Assembly: GCA_937912125.1 (NCBI GenBank)
Contig: CALDOK010000077.1
Span: 1 to 64,000 of the forward strand
Length of the DNA: 64,000 nt
Source of the DNA: an uncultured Pseudomonadota bacterium
Lineage (GTDB): Bacteria > Myxococcota_A > UBA796 > JAFGLY01
Direction of reading: 5' to 3'
The stretch's first letter is position 1, and every line of letters begins with the position of its first letter. This document shows, piece by piece, positions 50,717 to 60,254 of the stretch. A program made the position numbers and the translations under genes. The notes under the pieces are model-generated. The model was not told the DNA's origin. It ran no database searches and saw nothing but the letters and a program-made list of their open reading frames with translations.

Positions 50717-52015
50717 TCAGCGGCAGGCCTGCAGCTCCCCGTCCTTCTCCACCAGGTAGGCCAACACCAGGGACAGGGTGGCCTCCACGATGGCCTCCTC
50801 GACGTGCTCGGTGGTGTCCCGTGGTGAGTGATACACGGTGTCGAGCGTGAGGGAGGAGGCGTCGGGGATGATGCCCAGGATGGTGGTGGCCTCTACGCCG
50901 CGGCGGGCGAACTCGCCCGCGTCGGTGCCGCCCCCAAGGAAGGCGATGCCGCGGGCGGTGACCTGGGCCTGCCCCTGGGCGTGGGCGATGCGCTGCAGGT
51001 CGTCGTTCATCGCCTTGGACAGAGGGACGAAGCCGTTGATGTCCGTAGCTTGCACGCACAGGTGATCGAGCCGGTAGAGGGACTCGAGGTTGAGCACCCG
51101 GGTGGGGACCGCGGGGTCGAACAGCTCAGCGGCGTGCCGCTCGCAGTAGGCGCGGGCGCCCTTGAGGGCGCTCTCTTCGCCGTCGAAGGAGGCCAGCACC
51201 ACCCTGGTGTGCGCCAGCAGGGGGTCGCCGCGCCGCTTGGCTTGATCCAGGGCGCGCCCGACCTCGGCGGCGATGGCCACCGACATCATGTTGTCGCCAG
51301 CGCCGGGCGACACAGCGTCTCCGGTCATGAACCAGTGGCCCAGCATGAACGGGGTCCAGGCCGCCGTCGCGATCAGGGTCACCATGCCCACGGTCTCGAC
51401 GGTCCCGGGGTCGGCGAGGATGACCGCCGCCGCCGCGATGGCGTAGAGGTTCATGACCAGGGTGCCGACCAGGGCGAAGGGGTAGAAGCGCGGCAGCCGA
51501 TCCATGGTGTGGAAGACATAGGCCGCGTCGTGGTGGGCGCTGACGATGATCTGCTGAAGCACCGGGCCGGGAGGGTCGACGCGCCCCAGCACGTTCGCGC
51601 CCGTGGCGGCCGGGAAAAGGCGGTCGAAGGTGCCCTTGTAGAAGGCGATCTGGGTGAGGAAGGCGATGGTGGTCCACGGCGCGACCACCAGGGCCAGCGC
51701 CCCCTGGTCCAGCCAGATCAGGAGCAGCGCGAGGTAGACGAGCGCGATGGCGGGCCGCACGAACTTGAGGAAGGCCTTGGGGTGGAAGCGGAAGGTCTCG
51801 ATGACGGCCGAGCCCGGCGCGCAGTGCTCGGCGAAGCGCTCCCGGATGTGCTCGGCGGCCCGATGGCAGGACTCGCTCCCTGCGAGCCGCCGCGGGCAGT
51901 CCTGGACGACCTGATCGGTCAGCGCGAAGGCGCGGCGCACGGCGCCAGGGTCCACGGCAGGCATGGGCGAGGGGGTGGCGCTCTCCCGTGGCGGCGCTGC
52001 AGGTGTGTCGGGCAT
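50717..52015 (-). CDS. M28-type zinc metallopeptidase with membrane helices
   Basis: A 432-residue protein. The M28 zinc motifs are VSAHHDAAYVF (His, Asp), GAGDNMMSV (bridging Asp), FDGEESALKGARAY (catalytic Glu pair) and a C-terminal VYHSPRDT (His). Two or three hydrophobic segments near residues 85-130 and 185-225 (for example YLALLLIWLDQGALALVVA) sit before the active-site motifs, so it is membrane-bound. Aminopeptidase activity at the membrane is likely. ATG 52013-52015 has GAGGG nine bases upstream. It converges with the U32 gene. Confidence 0.8.
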   Translation of the reverse strand: MPDTPAAPPRESATPSPMPAVDPGAVRRAFALTDQVVQDCPRRLAGSESCHRAAEHIRERFAEHCAPGSAVIETFRFHPKAFLKFVRPAIALVYLALLLIWLDQGALALVVAPWTTIAFLTQIAFYKGTFDRLFPAATGANVLGRVDPPGPVLQQIIVSAHHDAAYVFHTMDRLPRFYPFALVGTLVMNLYAIAAAAVILADPGTVETVGMVTLIATAAWTPFMLGHWFMTGDAVSPGAGDNMMSVAIAAEVGRALDQAKRRGDPLLAHTRVVLASFDGEESALKGARAYCERHAAELFDPAVPTRVLNLESLYRLDHLCVQATDINGFVPLSKAMNDDLQRIAHAQGQAQVTARGIAFLGGGTDAGEFARRGVEATTILGIIPDASSLTLDTVYHSPRDTTEHVEEAIVEATLSLVLAYLVEKDGELQACR

Positions 52016-52178
52016 CGGTGGTGTCCCTCGCTGATGGGGAACCTACCACCCGGAGGGCTCGGCCGGCCAGCCCGCTCCCGAGGTCCTGCCAGTACCGGGG
52101 CGGATGGGACGGGCGACCCATGTGGAGCCCTTCCCAGGTGGTGGTCGCGGGGCTACTTCGGATGCACCGGAGGTCATC

Positions 52179-52598
52179 GTGAACCGAGAGCTACCCAGCC
52201 CCGAGCGCTCTGCCGAGGACGCCTACCTGGCGGCCTGGGCGCAGTCCGAGGATGACGAGGGTCTGGCGGCCTGTGTCACCGCCGCCCTCGAGGCGGGTCG
52301 GCCCCAGCTGGCAGGTCGCTTGGTGGGGCTGCTCGACGGCCGGGTGGAGATCGAGCCCGGCTCTGCCCTCGACCGGGCTCGCACGGTCGCTCGCCTGCTC
52401 GTCCTGGCCAGACCGGAGCAGGTCCAGGGGCTCGTCGAGGATCTCGATCGGGCCTGGCTGGATGCCCGGCGCGACCAGCTGCGGGGAGTCAGGGCCCGCG
52501 TGCGCGGGCGCAACCAGGAAGGCTCGGGCCTGTTCCTGGACACGGGCGGCGCGCGTCACCGTGAGCCCCGGCTGATGAGGTCGAAGCGACGAGGCTGA
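52179..52598 (+). CDS. Small helical protein of unknown function
   Basis: A 139-residue soluble protein. GTG 52179 has a perfect GGAGG five bases upstream. The sequence is mostly alpha-helical and Ala/Leu/Arg-rich, with VARLLVLARPEQVQGLVED and a basic end (RARVRGRNQEGS, MRSKRRG). No motif or family is recognised. It is divergent from the M28 gene and 75 bases before the RDD gene on the same strand. Confidence 0.5.
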   Translation: MNRELPSPERSAEDAYLAAWAQSEDDEGLAACVTAALEAGRPQLAGRLVGLLDGRVEIEPGSALDRARTVARLLVLARPEQVQGLVEDLDRAWLDARRDQLRGVRARVRGRNQEGSGLFLDTGGARHREPRLMRSKRRG

Positions 52599-52672
52599 GC
52601 CCCGCCCCGTTCGTCCGGTCACCACCCGCCGCGCGTCGCGCCGGTTGATAGAACCTTCTGCGGAGGTGGCCC

Positions 52673-53626
52673 TTGACCCTCGAGCAGCCCGCCGTGCTCG
52701 CGCAGACCGGCATCGCGTCCCTGTGGCGACGGTTCCTCGCCTTCTTCCTGGATCTCATCGGCGTGGCGATCCTGTCCTCCTTCATCCTCTCCTGGCTGCC
52801 CACGGCGTGGAACCGCGGAGGGTCTCTCGAGGTGCTGCTGCACGCTGTCGTCTGGCTGGTGTGGGTCGGCTCTCCAACCGTCCAAGGCTCGAGCTGGGGA
52901 CAGCGGGCGCTGGGCTTGCGGCTGGTGGATGCCCAGGGGGCGGCGCTCACAAGGAAGGCCAGCCTGGCGCGGGCGGCGCTACTGCTGCCCTTCGTCGTCA
53001 GCACCGACAGCGATCTCATCCGCTGGACCCTCCCGACGCTGTCGGCGCTGCTCACGGGCGGCGGGCTGGGCCTGGCCGTCGTGGTGCTCTGGCCACTGCT
53101 GGCGGCTCGCAGGCGGGGCCAGGCGCTGCACGACCGGCTCAGCGCAGCCTGGGTGGTCCGCAAGGGCGGCGCCGGCCGGGCTGGCCTGACGCCCGTCGAG
53201 GCCCGGACCATCGCGCGGGGCGCAGGGCTCGGCGGGATTGTCCTGGTCGTGACCGCTGTCGGGCTCTGGTTCCCGCTGACAGCGCGCGCGACAGCGCTCG
53301 GCCCGCTCTACACGCGCCTCCGGGCGCTGCCCGGGGTCGAAGACCTGGAGCTGGTCAACACCATCGAGCTGGGCGAGTCCGGCGAGAAGGGGTTGACCAT
53401 CACGCTCTCCCTGGAAGGGGAGCCCACAGGGGGCGACGCCTGGCTGGCGCAGCCGCAGGGGATCGTGGCCAGCACCCTCGGGGTCTCCTGGGACTCGACC
53501 CCCGTAGGTCTGAGCGCCTGCTGGGAGTCCGACCGCAGCGGCTGCCTGCACCACACCCGCTGCCTGAAGTCGGAGGGGACCCCTTGGATCTGGCGGCAGC
53601 CGGCAGGCCAGGCGGACGAGGACTGA
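52673..53626 (+). CDS. RDD-family membrane protein
   Basis: A 317-residue protein. Its start is an unusual TTG at 52673, chosen because GGAGG lies six bases upstream. The RDD domain (about 15-160) shows RRFLAFFLDLIGVAILSSF (Arg and Asp in helix 1), GSSWGQRALGLRLVDA and LHDRLSAAWVV. It has three to four membrane helices, with a fourth or fifth near residue 185. A periplasmic C-terminal domain of about 115 residues with three Cys follows. RDD proteins have been linked to ion or osmotic stress transport, but most are unassigned. It may form an operon with the next lipoprotein gene. Confidence 0.75.
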   Translation: MTLEQPAVLAQTGIASLWRRFLAFFLDLIGVAILSSFILSWLPTAWNRGGSLEVLLHAVVWLVWVGSPTVQGSSWGQRALGLRLVDAQGAALTRKASLARAALLLPFVVSTDSDLIRWTLPTLSALLTGGGLGLAVVVLWPLLAARRRGQALHDRLSAAWVVRKGGAGRAGLTPVEARTIARGAGLGGIVLVVTAVGLWFPLTARATALGPLYTRLRALPGVEDLELVNTIELGESGEKGLTITLSLEGEPTGGDAWLAQPQGIVASTLGVSWDSTPVGLSACWESDRSGCLHHTRCLKSEGTPWIWRQPAGQADED

Positions 53627-53755
53627 GGAACGCGAGCCTCGGGACAGGGCGGGTTCCTTACCCCACCCAAAGCGGCCGACTCCAGCGGCGACGCGCTTGC
53701 CCGCCCTGCAGGCGAGACGCTACTTGGTCGCACCAATTTCCCTGGAGCGACGACC

Positions 53756-54592
53756 ATGATGACCCGCCTTCCGCTGCTGATCGCCCTGCTCACTGGCTGT
53801 GAGAGCCTCGAGGACCGGGCTCGGTACCTGACCGGTCCCGACGCCATCGTGTGGAAGTCCGACAGCAAGTTCACCGTGTCCGGGCAAGACGACATGAAGG
53901 GCTCCATCAACTTCAGCGAGGGGGTCCTCACGGTCTACCTGTCCGGCTTCCCACCCGGAACGCAGGCCACCCTGGGCAGCCAGACCGCCGCCGTGCGGGA
54001 CATCGGGGCGGCCCAGGTCGAGACGGAGATGACCGCTTTCTTCGGCAGCGTCTCCACCCAGGACTGGCTCCGGGGGATGGTCGAGGGCGCCAGCCTGCAG
54101 CTGCAGGCGCCGGGCAAGGAGGTCTTCTCCATCCCGCTGCCGGCACAGCAGGCGCTGCTGCTGGACCAACACCTGGCCACGGTCGTAGAGGCGCCGCTGC
54201 TCTACGTGGGCGAGCAAGCCACCGCGGTCTCGCCACCTGCGACCATCTTCTGGCACTACGGCGCCACCAACGAGCTGCTGGGGGTCCAGGCGGCAACGCT
54301 GGGGGGCATCGACGCCATCGCGATCGTGAAGGAGGTGGAGGTCGGCACCCGCACCTGCCCCGGCTACGAGGCGGGTGACGGGAGCACGCGGGACCTCACC
54401 CTGAAGCTCACCGACCACGTGGTCACGGTGTACGACCGCCGCACGGGCAGCTCCCTGGCGGAGCAGAGCTTCCCGCCCATCGACCAGTGCCCCGGCAGCA
54501 CCTTCTCCTTCAGTGGCCAGGCGTTCGAGACCCAGACCGTGCTGCCCGATGCCGAGATCCGGACCTGGTTGGAAGGGCTGGTCGCCAGCTAG
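53756..54592 (+). CDS. Lipoprotein of unknown function
   Basis: A 278-residue lipoprotein beginning MMTRLPLLIALLTGC (lipobox LLTGC). GGAG lies eight bases before ATG 53756. The rest is beta-rich, with repeated patterns such as GVLTVYLSGFPPGTQATLG and a WLRGMVEGASLQL segment echoed at the C-terminus as WLEGLVAS, hinting at an internal duplication. Only two Cys occur in the mature part. No family is recognised. It is 129 bases after the RDD gene and 29 bases before the next membrane protein gene. Confidence 0.55.
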   Translation: MMTRLPLLIALLTGCESLEDRARYLTGPDAIVWKSDSKFTVSGQDDMKGSINFSEGVLTVYLSGFPPGTQATLGSQTAAVRDIGAAQVETEMTAFFGSVSTQDWLRGMVEGASLQLQAPGKEVFSIPLPAQQALLLDQHLATVVEAPLLYVGEQATAVSPPATIFWHYGATNELLGVQAATLGGIDAIAIVKEVEVGTRTCPGYEAGDGSTRDLTLKLTDHVVTVYDRRTGSSLAEQSFPPIDQCPGSTFSFSGQAFETQTVLPDAEIRTWLEGLVAS

Positions 54593-54621
54593 TCCCGGTG
54601 CGTCACGACAGAAGAGCCCAC

Positions 54622-55110
54622 ATGAGCCAGCTGCAGCAGTACTTCGAGCCCATCCTCGGAAAACAACGAACCAAGAACCGGATCGCGGCGATCGCCCTGA
54701 TCGTGGGGGGCATCGCCGCGGCAGCTTGGGCGTTCTCCCAAGACTACACGCAGTACCCAGTGGCGCGGCTGGGAGCCCTGTCCATCATCATCGTCCCCGT
54801 GGCCCTGATCTTCCTCGGCGTGAACCTCCGGCCGCACAAGGGGCTGGCAACCCTCGCGGATCCATCGCGCATCGTCTGGTACTACGGCGTCTTGAAGAGC
54901 GGGCATGTCGTCGCGGTCATGATCGGCTTCGACGATGGCGAGCTGCATCGCTTCCCACTGCCCCTGATCTCCATCAAAGAAGGCTTCTCTCAGGAAGCGC
55001 TCCAGCTGCTCCATGCGGCAGCGCCCCACGCGAGCAGCGGCTTCAGCGAAGAGCTCCGCGTGGCCTTCCACAAGGACCCACCTTCTCTGAAGAGTTCGCG
55101 GCCCGTATAG
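54622..55110 (+). CDS. Two-helix membrane protein of unknown function
   Basis: A 162-residue protein. Helices lie at about residues 20-39 (RIAAIALIVGGIAAAAWAF) and 51-68 (LGALSIIIVPVALIFLG). A soluble C-terminal domain contains RIVWYYGVLKSGHVVAVMIG and HRFPLPLISIKEG, PH-like in appearance. ATG 54622 follows a GAAGAG leader. It starts 29 bases after the preceding lipoprotein stop. Its composition is more AT-rich than its neighbours. Function unknown. Confidence 0.55.
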   Translation: MSQLQQYFEPILGKQRTKNRIAAIALIVGGIAAAAWAFSQDYTQYPVARLGALSIIIVPVALIFLGVNLRPHKGLATLADPSRIVWYYGVLKSGHVVAVMIGFDDGELHRFPLPLISIKEGFSQEALQLLHAAAPHASSGFSEELRVAFHKDPPSLKSSRPV

Positions 55111-55266
55111 GTTCGAGCGGCTCGCGGGGGTGGCGGGGCCCACCTGCCGGCGCGGTTCCAGGCGCGGCGCCATGCGGACCACAAATGGATGGTCGGTCAT
55201 ATTCTGACCGCTGACTGGCTTGCCGGACACGCCCGGGGGGGATACCTTGGAGATGTGAGGACGGAA

Positions 55267-57066
55267 GTGAGAAAGCAGCCATCAATGCCGACAAAAGCCC
55301 GACCTGCGCCCGCTGGCGTGGGGCGTATCGCCCGTCGGCGGCGAGACCGGGTGCCAGGTCTCGACGGTGGGGTCGGGCTCGGCTCACCGGCGCTGGGGGT
55401 TGGTGGCTCGGTCGGTCGAATCGCCGGCGGCCTGCGGTCTCAGGGGGCCTGCGATGGCGGCGATCCCCTGGCCCGAAGACAAGCCGCCGAGAGCCTGTTC
55501 GGGTCGATGCTCGAGCTGGTGGGCGCTGGGAACGCCATCGATCTGCGCATCGCGCGTCTGGCAGCCTGGATCAAGTGTCGGGATCCGGCCGACTGCGGCT
55601 ACGCCACCCACACCGCCATCTTCCGAGAGCACATCGGCTGGGGCGACTCCTGGCTCAGGGCCCTGGTGCGCTTGGTCGAGTGCGATCTGCCCGCCATCCA
55701 GGCGGCGGTGTGCCTGGGGCACATCCCGCTCTCGGCGGCGGTGCGGGCTCCTGGCCTGGTCCAACCCAGCCAGCAGGCTTCGTGGCTGCACGCTGCCCTC
55801 GAGGGTGGCCTGGCCGGGCTGCCTCGGCCGCGGCGGTGGGTCCGTGCTCCGCCTGCCGGCCGTGTGCGCTGGGCCGGCCTCGAGCGCTCTGAGCTCTCCG
55901 ATGTCCACCAGGCCCGCGATCTGGCCCGCCTGGTGGCCGGCGAGCCGCTGTCCGATCCCGCCGCCGACAGCTTCGTGCTCGACTGCTGGCGCTGCAGGGT
56001 GGATGGCGCCCGGCTCATCGCCCGCGCCCGACTCGATCCGCCTCCGCCTCCCCTGCGCACACCTCCTCGATGGTGCGGCCTGCCCGATCCGGCCACTCCT
56101 GTCCTTGGTCCCTGGGTCGAACCCCGGGATCTACCCCATGCCCTGCGCCTGCTCGAAGGGGCCCAGGTGGCGCGTGGCGGCAGGGTGGTGGTGTTGGGTC
56201 AGGCCTTCGATGAGATCGCCTCGCGCGCTCTGCACCACGAGCTCGGCTTCGGCACCCTCGCCGATCTCGCGCGCGATGGTCTCGGCGTTCCCGTCCGGCA
56301 GCTCGAGCGTCACCGCGCCCTGGCCCGGGATCTCATGGCGCTCCCGCCCCTGGCGCACGCCGTCGACGAAGGCCTCGATCTGGCGCGCGCGCGGCTGGTG
56401 GCCTCCATCGCCGACGAACGCAGCGTGGACGACTGGCTCACCATCGCCCGCACCACAGGCGTCGCCGAGCTGCAGCGGGCGGTTCGACTGGCTGGCAGGG
56501 CGGGCTCTGGCGCGCTCGGGGTGGCGGTGCCAGATCGTTATCTGCGAGCCATCGATCTGGCGGAGCGTCACCTCGAGGACCACGCTGGGCTCCCTAGCGA
56601 TGCAGGTGGCTCGAGCTCCCCAGCGCCGAGCGGGTCAGCGGCCGATGGGCATGGCGGCGGGGCGCCTGCGACAGATCCCGGCGCTCCCATCCAGCTCTTC
56701 GTCAGCCTGAACGCCGCCTGGGTGCCGCCGCCCATACCCAGGCACGAACGGGTGCACGCGGATCTGCCCACTGCGGCTCGGTGGTTTCTGCGAACGGTGC
56801 GAGTCGAGCCGCAGCGGGGCTTTGGCAAGGTGAAAGAGCGCGACCGCTACACCTGCCGCAACCCGGAGTGTGGCCGCCGCACGCTGCGATCCCAGGCCCA
56901 CCACATCGTCTTCAGGAGCGCTGGCGGCACCGATGATCTGGCCAACGGCATCACGCTGTGCCCGGTGTGCCACCTGCGGCTGGTCCACACGGGCCGGGTC
57001 ACCGTCACCCGCATGGGCGACGCGTTGGTGTGGCGCTACCCGGGCAGGATGGTGGTGGCATGGTGA
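55267..57066 (+). CDS. HNH endonuclease-domain protein
   Basis: A 599-residue soluble protein with an HNH nuclease domain at its C-terminus (about 540-590): CRNPECGRRTLRSQ, AHHIVFRSAGGTDDL, NGITLCPVCHLRLVH, with the zinc-knuckle Cys pairs and the HH catalytic pair. The N-terminal 450 residues are helical (VRLVECDLPAIQAAVCLGH, RQLERHRALARDL), resembling DUF222-type regions of stand-alone HNH proteins. GTG 55267 has GAGG six bases upstream; ATG 55285 is a close alternative. Such genes are often multicopy and mobile. No partner gene is adjacent. Confidence 0.75.
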   Translation: MRKQPSMPTKARPAPAGVGRIARRRRDRVPGLDGGVGLGSPALGVGGSVGRIAGGLRSQGACDGGDPLARRQAAESLFGSMLELVGAGNAIDLRIARLAAWIKCRDPADCGYATHTAIFREHIGWGDSWLRALVRLVECDLPAIQAAVCLGHIPLSAAVRAPGLVQPSQQASWLHAALEGGLAGLPRPRRWVRAPPAGRVRWAGLERSELSDVHQARDLARLVAGEPLSDPAADSFVLDCWRCRVDGARLIARARLDPPPPPLRTPPRWCGLPDPATPVLGPWVEPRDLPHALRLLEGAQVARGGRVVVLGQAFDEIASRALHHELGFGTLADLARDGLGVPVRQLERHRALARDLMALPPLAHAVDEGLDLARARLVASIADERSVDDWLTIARTTGVAELQRAVRLAGRAGSGALGVAVPDRYLRAIDLAERHLEDHAGLPSDAGGSSSPAPSGSAADGHGGGAPATDPGAPIQLFVSLNAAWVPPPIPRHERVHADLPTAARWFLRTVRVEPQRGFGKVKERDRYTCRNPECGRRTLRSQAHHIVFRSAGGTDDLANGITLCPVCHLRLVHTGRVTVTRMGDALVWRYPGRMVVAW

Positions 57067-57139
57067 CGGCACGCTGCCAGGCGGCCCGCTCGCCCGTTAC
57101 TCATCACCGTCAACACCGCGCAGCAGGAGTCGCACCACG

Positions 57140-58408
57140 ATGAAGCGCCTGGTCTCCCTGGACTGGATGCGCGGAGCGGCCATCGCCTCGGTGGTCTTCT
57201 TCCACGCCCTGGTGTTCAACATGACCCCCACCACGGGCTCGGAGGACCAAGACTCCGCCCTGTACATGGTGATCCTGTACTTCATCACCTGGGCCGGTTT
57301 CTTCGGGATGATCTCGGGGGTGGGCAACAGCATCTCCATGTACGGCAAGCTGGTGCGCGGGAAGGTCCAGCGGGCCGCGGTGCTGAAGGGCGCCCTGGTG
57401 CGCGGGGCGGTGATCCTGGCGATCAACTTCCTGTACCTGGGCATCCTGTGCCCCGGGGTGCTCGAGCCCGGCCACGAGGACATCGGCGTGCTGCCCGCCC
57501 TCATCCGCGCCGGACGCTTCTTTCCCTATTCCCTGGCCCCCGAGCGGCTGCTGTTCGCCACAGCCCTGACCATGGTGGCCTGGGGCACCATCATCTCCGG
57601 GGTGCTGCTCTACCTGCTCTCCGCCGCAGACGGCCTGCAGCGGCGGCGGCGCAACCGGCTGGTGATCACCACCGTCGCGGCGGTGATCGTCTGGTGCTAC
57701 CCCCTGGTCCAGGCCCTGGTGCGTCCCTGGATGGCTCCCCCCATGGCGGGCTGGCGCCTGCCCGGCGCCACCGTGGCGAGCTGGCTGGCGGGGCCCATGG
57801 ACCCCATCTTCCCCTATGTGGGCTTCACCCTGTACGGGATGGTCTTCGGCATGATGCTGGTGGACGGTGCCCGGCGCCGGGAGCTGCTGCTGTACGGCTG
57901 CGGCCTGGGGGCGGTCTACAGCGCCATCGGCTTCGGGATGCTGGGGGGCGAGGGCTTCTGGGCCAACCCCTTCGACACCCCGGACCTGGGGCCCCTCATC
58001 TCCATCCTGGGCCCCATGTTCCTGGCCCTGACCTTCTTCGTGTGGCTGATGGACCTCAACGGCGACCGGGCCAAGGCCTGGTGGGCCCGGCGCACCCGCG
58101 GCGTGCGGGCCTTCGGCATCCTGTCCCTGACCGCGTTCGTGCTCGAGGGGCCCGTGGGAGCTGTGATCCACCGGCTGCTGCTGCCGCACTACCCGGACTT
58201 CCCAACCAACGCGGGCTTCCTGTTCCTGATCCTGGCGCCCGCCATCACGACCCTGTGGTACCTGGGCCTGAAGCTCTGGGCCCGGGTGGGCTTCGTCGGC
58301 TCCTTCGAGTGGCTCACCGTGTGGCTGCTGGCCCGGGTGGAGGGCCGCAAGAGCGAGCGGCTGGACGTGGGCGCCGTGCTGCACAGCACCAGGGCCTACG
58401 TGGACTGA
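57140..58408 (+). CDS. Polytopic acyltransferase-like membrane protein (DUF1624/HGSNAT-like)
   Basis: A 422-residue protein with about ten hydrophobic helices. The N-terminus RLVSLDWMRGAAIASVVFFH matches the opening helix of the heparan-alpha-glucosaminide acetyltransferase-like/DUF418 families, with the conserved His near residue 22. Later helices include YVGFTLYGMVFGMMLVDG and GPMFLALTFFVWLMDLNGD. It may transfer acyl groups across the membrane to sugars. The start is ATG 57140; AGGAG lies ten bases upstream. It follows the HNH gene by 73 bases. Confidence 0.65.
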   Translation: MKRLVSLDWMRGAAIASVVFFHALVFNMTPTTGSEDQDSALYMVILYFITWAGFFGMISGVGNSISMYGKLVRGKVQRAAVLKGALVRGAVILAINFLYLGILCPGVLEPGHEDIGVLPALIRAGRFFPYSLAPERLLFATALTMVAWGTIISGVLLYLLSAADGLQRRRRNRLVITTVAAVIVWCYPLVQALVRPWMAPPMAGWRLPGATVASWLAGPMDPIFPYVGFTLYGMVFGMMLVDGARRRELLLYGCGLGAVYSAIGFGMLGGEGFWANPFDTPDLGPLISILGPMFLALTFFVWLMDLNGDRAKAWWARRTRGVRAFGILSLTAFVLEGPVGAVIHRLLLPHYPDFPTNAGFLFLILAPAITTLWYLGLKLWARVGFVGSFEWLTVWLLARVEGRKSERLDVGAVLHSTRAYVD

Positions 58409-58487
58409 TCGGTAGTCCAGGCCGCAGCGAGGGCACCCTGCGCAGGGTAGAGTCCACCGCGCCTGCACCCCCAGGCTGGGAGTTCAC

Positions 58488-58850
58488 ATGTGGAGATCCA
58501 TCGCCCTCGGCGCGATCCTGGGCGGCTCGCTCGCCGCCTGCATCACCAGCCCTCAGGGCGGCCCGGTGCCCCTCGAGGGCCTGGCTGACGGCGCCTACCA
58601 GGCCAAGTCCGTCAGCTTCCCCAACGCGGCCACCGTGCGCGTGACCGTGCAGGACGGGCGCCTCACAGAGGTGGAGCTGGTCACCCACAACGCCTCCCCC
58701 ATCGGTCACCGGGTCGACGAGGTGCTCCCCGCCCAGATGATCGAGCGGCAGTCCACGCTGGTCGATGCGGTCAGCGGCGCCACCAGCTCGAGCAATGTGA
58801 TCATGGACGCCGCCGGCAAGGCGCTGGACCAAGCCCGCCAGGAACCCTGA
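58488..58850 (+). CDS. FMN-binding-domain lipoprotein
   Basis: A 120-residue lipoprotein. The signal ends in lipobox LAAC (residues 15-18). The domain is the FMN-binding type (NqrC/RnfG/urocanate reductase): DGAYQAKSVSFPNAATVRV, and DAVSGATSSSNVI where the SGAT Thr99 is the residue that carries covalent FMN through a phosphoester. Covalent loading needs an ApbE-like transferase, not seen in this window. It may carry electrons at the cell surface. It faces the convergent CotH-like gene. Confidence 0.82.
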   Translation: MWRSIALGAILGGSLAACITSPQGGPVPLEGLADGAYQAKSVSFPNAATVRVTVQDGRLTEVELVTHNASPIGHRVDEVLPAQMIERQSTLVDAVSGATSSSNVIMDAAGKALDQARQEP

Positions 58851-58879
58851 CCGCCCCCTGGGGCAGTCCGCTGGCCCCG

Positions 58880-60133
58880 TCAGGGCCCCGTCGCCACCCA
58901 GGCCCGCACAGCGTCGGGTCGCTGGGCGGTCCACTCCACCAGGCAGTCCACCTTGTGGTCGAAGTAGTCGGCCGGCCAGGCGATGCGGGGGTCGGCGTGC
59001 ACGTGATCGCCGATGAGCTCACGGGTCTGCTCCACCAGGGCGGGCATGCCCATGGCCTCGAAGCGGTCGGCGGCCTGCAGGGTGGCCTCGGCCAGCTGGG
59101 CCCAGCAGGTGGCATCGTGGCGGCAGAAATAGCTGACATCGCCGAGGTAGCCGTCGGTGAAGTTGTCGTAGCGGTCCCAGACCTGGCAGGGGTGATCGCC
59201 CGACGGTGGGTAGTAGTAGATGAAGGTGGAGTCGGCGCCCCAGGGGGACAGGGAGATGCGGTCCGTGAGCGAGTCGTGGACCATGTGCCAGTTGTTCAGG
59301 TTGTAGGTGTAGGAGTCGGGGTGGTTGACCACCATCTCGGCGGCCAGGAAGGCCAGCATGGGCTCCCGGTCGAAGACCCGCCACAGCCCGTCCACCGTGT
59401 GCTCGGCCACGCCTTGGCAGGCCCGGGTCAGGGCGGTGGCGTCGAAGTCGTCCCCGGCCCACTTCAGGTCGAAGCAGTCACAGGCACCCTCGAAGTCGCA
59501 GTTGCGGCTCATCTCCCACAGCCCGCCCTCGCTGCCGGGCCAGCGGTGGTGCACGAAGTCGGCGTCCATGGCCTCGACGATGGTGTACAGGCCCAGCGCC
59601 GACCCGTTGAGCTGCACGGTGGCGTAGCCGGTGCGGGGGGCGGGGCTGCCCAGCTCCCGGAACGCCCGGTACGCCAGAGTCTCGGCCATCATGCTGGTGT
59701 CCCAGACGTTGTTGCTCATGGTGATGCGCTCGAGCCCGCACAGCTCCCAGCCGTCCACGTACTCGTCCAGCTTGATCTTCCAGGCAGGCTTGGCGTCGAT
59801 CCACTGCCAGGAGCTGTTGCCCTTGAGCCGCACCCCCACCGGCTCGAGCCGGCGCTGCCCCAGGGTCACCGCCCCCGGAACATAGACGTCGGGGGACAGC
59901 TCGAGGGCGTCGATGGAGGCCTGGGACAGCTCGAGGGAGAAGGCGTGCACCCGCTCGAGGGAGAACAGGGTCCCAGGCGTGCAGCCGTCGGACTCGGGCA
60001 CCCACTCGGTGGAGGCCCCGGAGTCCCCGGCGCTGTCCCCGGGCGGGTCCATGGTGTCGGGATCGGGCGAGTCGCCGGCCACCTGGGGGCGGCAGGCGGC
60101 GAGGGCGAACACGGTGACGACGAGGCGGTGCAC
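58880..60133 (-). CDS. CotH-like kinase lipoprotein
   Basis: A 417-residue protein with a lipobox-like LAAC in the first 15 residues. The CotH kinase fold shows VGVRLKGNSSWQWIDAKPAW, KIKLDEYVDG, MMAETLAYRAFRELG, SALGLYTIVEAMDADFV and the later NHPDSYTYNLNNWH and LSPWGADSTF. In Bacillus CotH phosphorylates spore-coat proteins; environmental members are mostly of unknown target. The start is GTG 60131-60133 with a weak site. It is divergent from the phosphodiesterase-like gene. Confidence 0.82.
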   Translation of the reverse strand: MHRLVVTVFALAACRPQVAGDSPDPDTMDPPGDSAGDSGASTEWVPESDGCTPGTLFSLERVHAFSLELSQASIDALELSPDVYVPGAVTLGQRRLEPVGVRLKGNSSWQWIDAKPAWKIKLDEYVDGWELCGLERITMSNNVWDTSMMAETLAYRAFRELGSPAPRTGYATVQLNGSALGLYTIVEAMDADFVHHRWPGSEGGLWEMSRNCDFEGACDCFDLKWAGDDFDATALTRACQGVAEHTVDGLWRVFDREPMLAFLAAEMVVNHPDSYTYNLNNWHMVHDSLTDRISLSPWGADSTFIYYYPPSGDHPCQVWDRYDNFTDGYLGDVSYFCRHDATCWAQLAEATLQAADRFEAMGMPALVEQTRELIGDHVHADPRIAWPADYFDHKVDCLVEWTAQRPDAVRAWVATGP

Positions 60134-60254
60134 GCTCCGAGGATACGCCGGCCGGCCGCGGCTGCCAATGCAACCGGTCCGTCCCCGGGCCTACCGTCGC
60201 CGCGCTTGTGGGCTGGAGAAACCAGAGATACCCTGCGCCCCGGAGCACACGACC

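Noticed and set aside
54413-54424. Palindrome GACCACGTGGTC as a parS site
   Set aside because: It shares only the CACGTG core with known parS, lacks the outer arms, lies inside a lipoprotein gene and is 40 kb from parAB.
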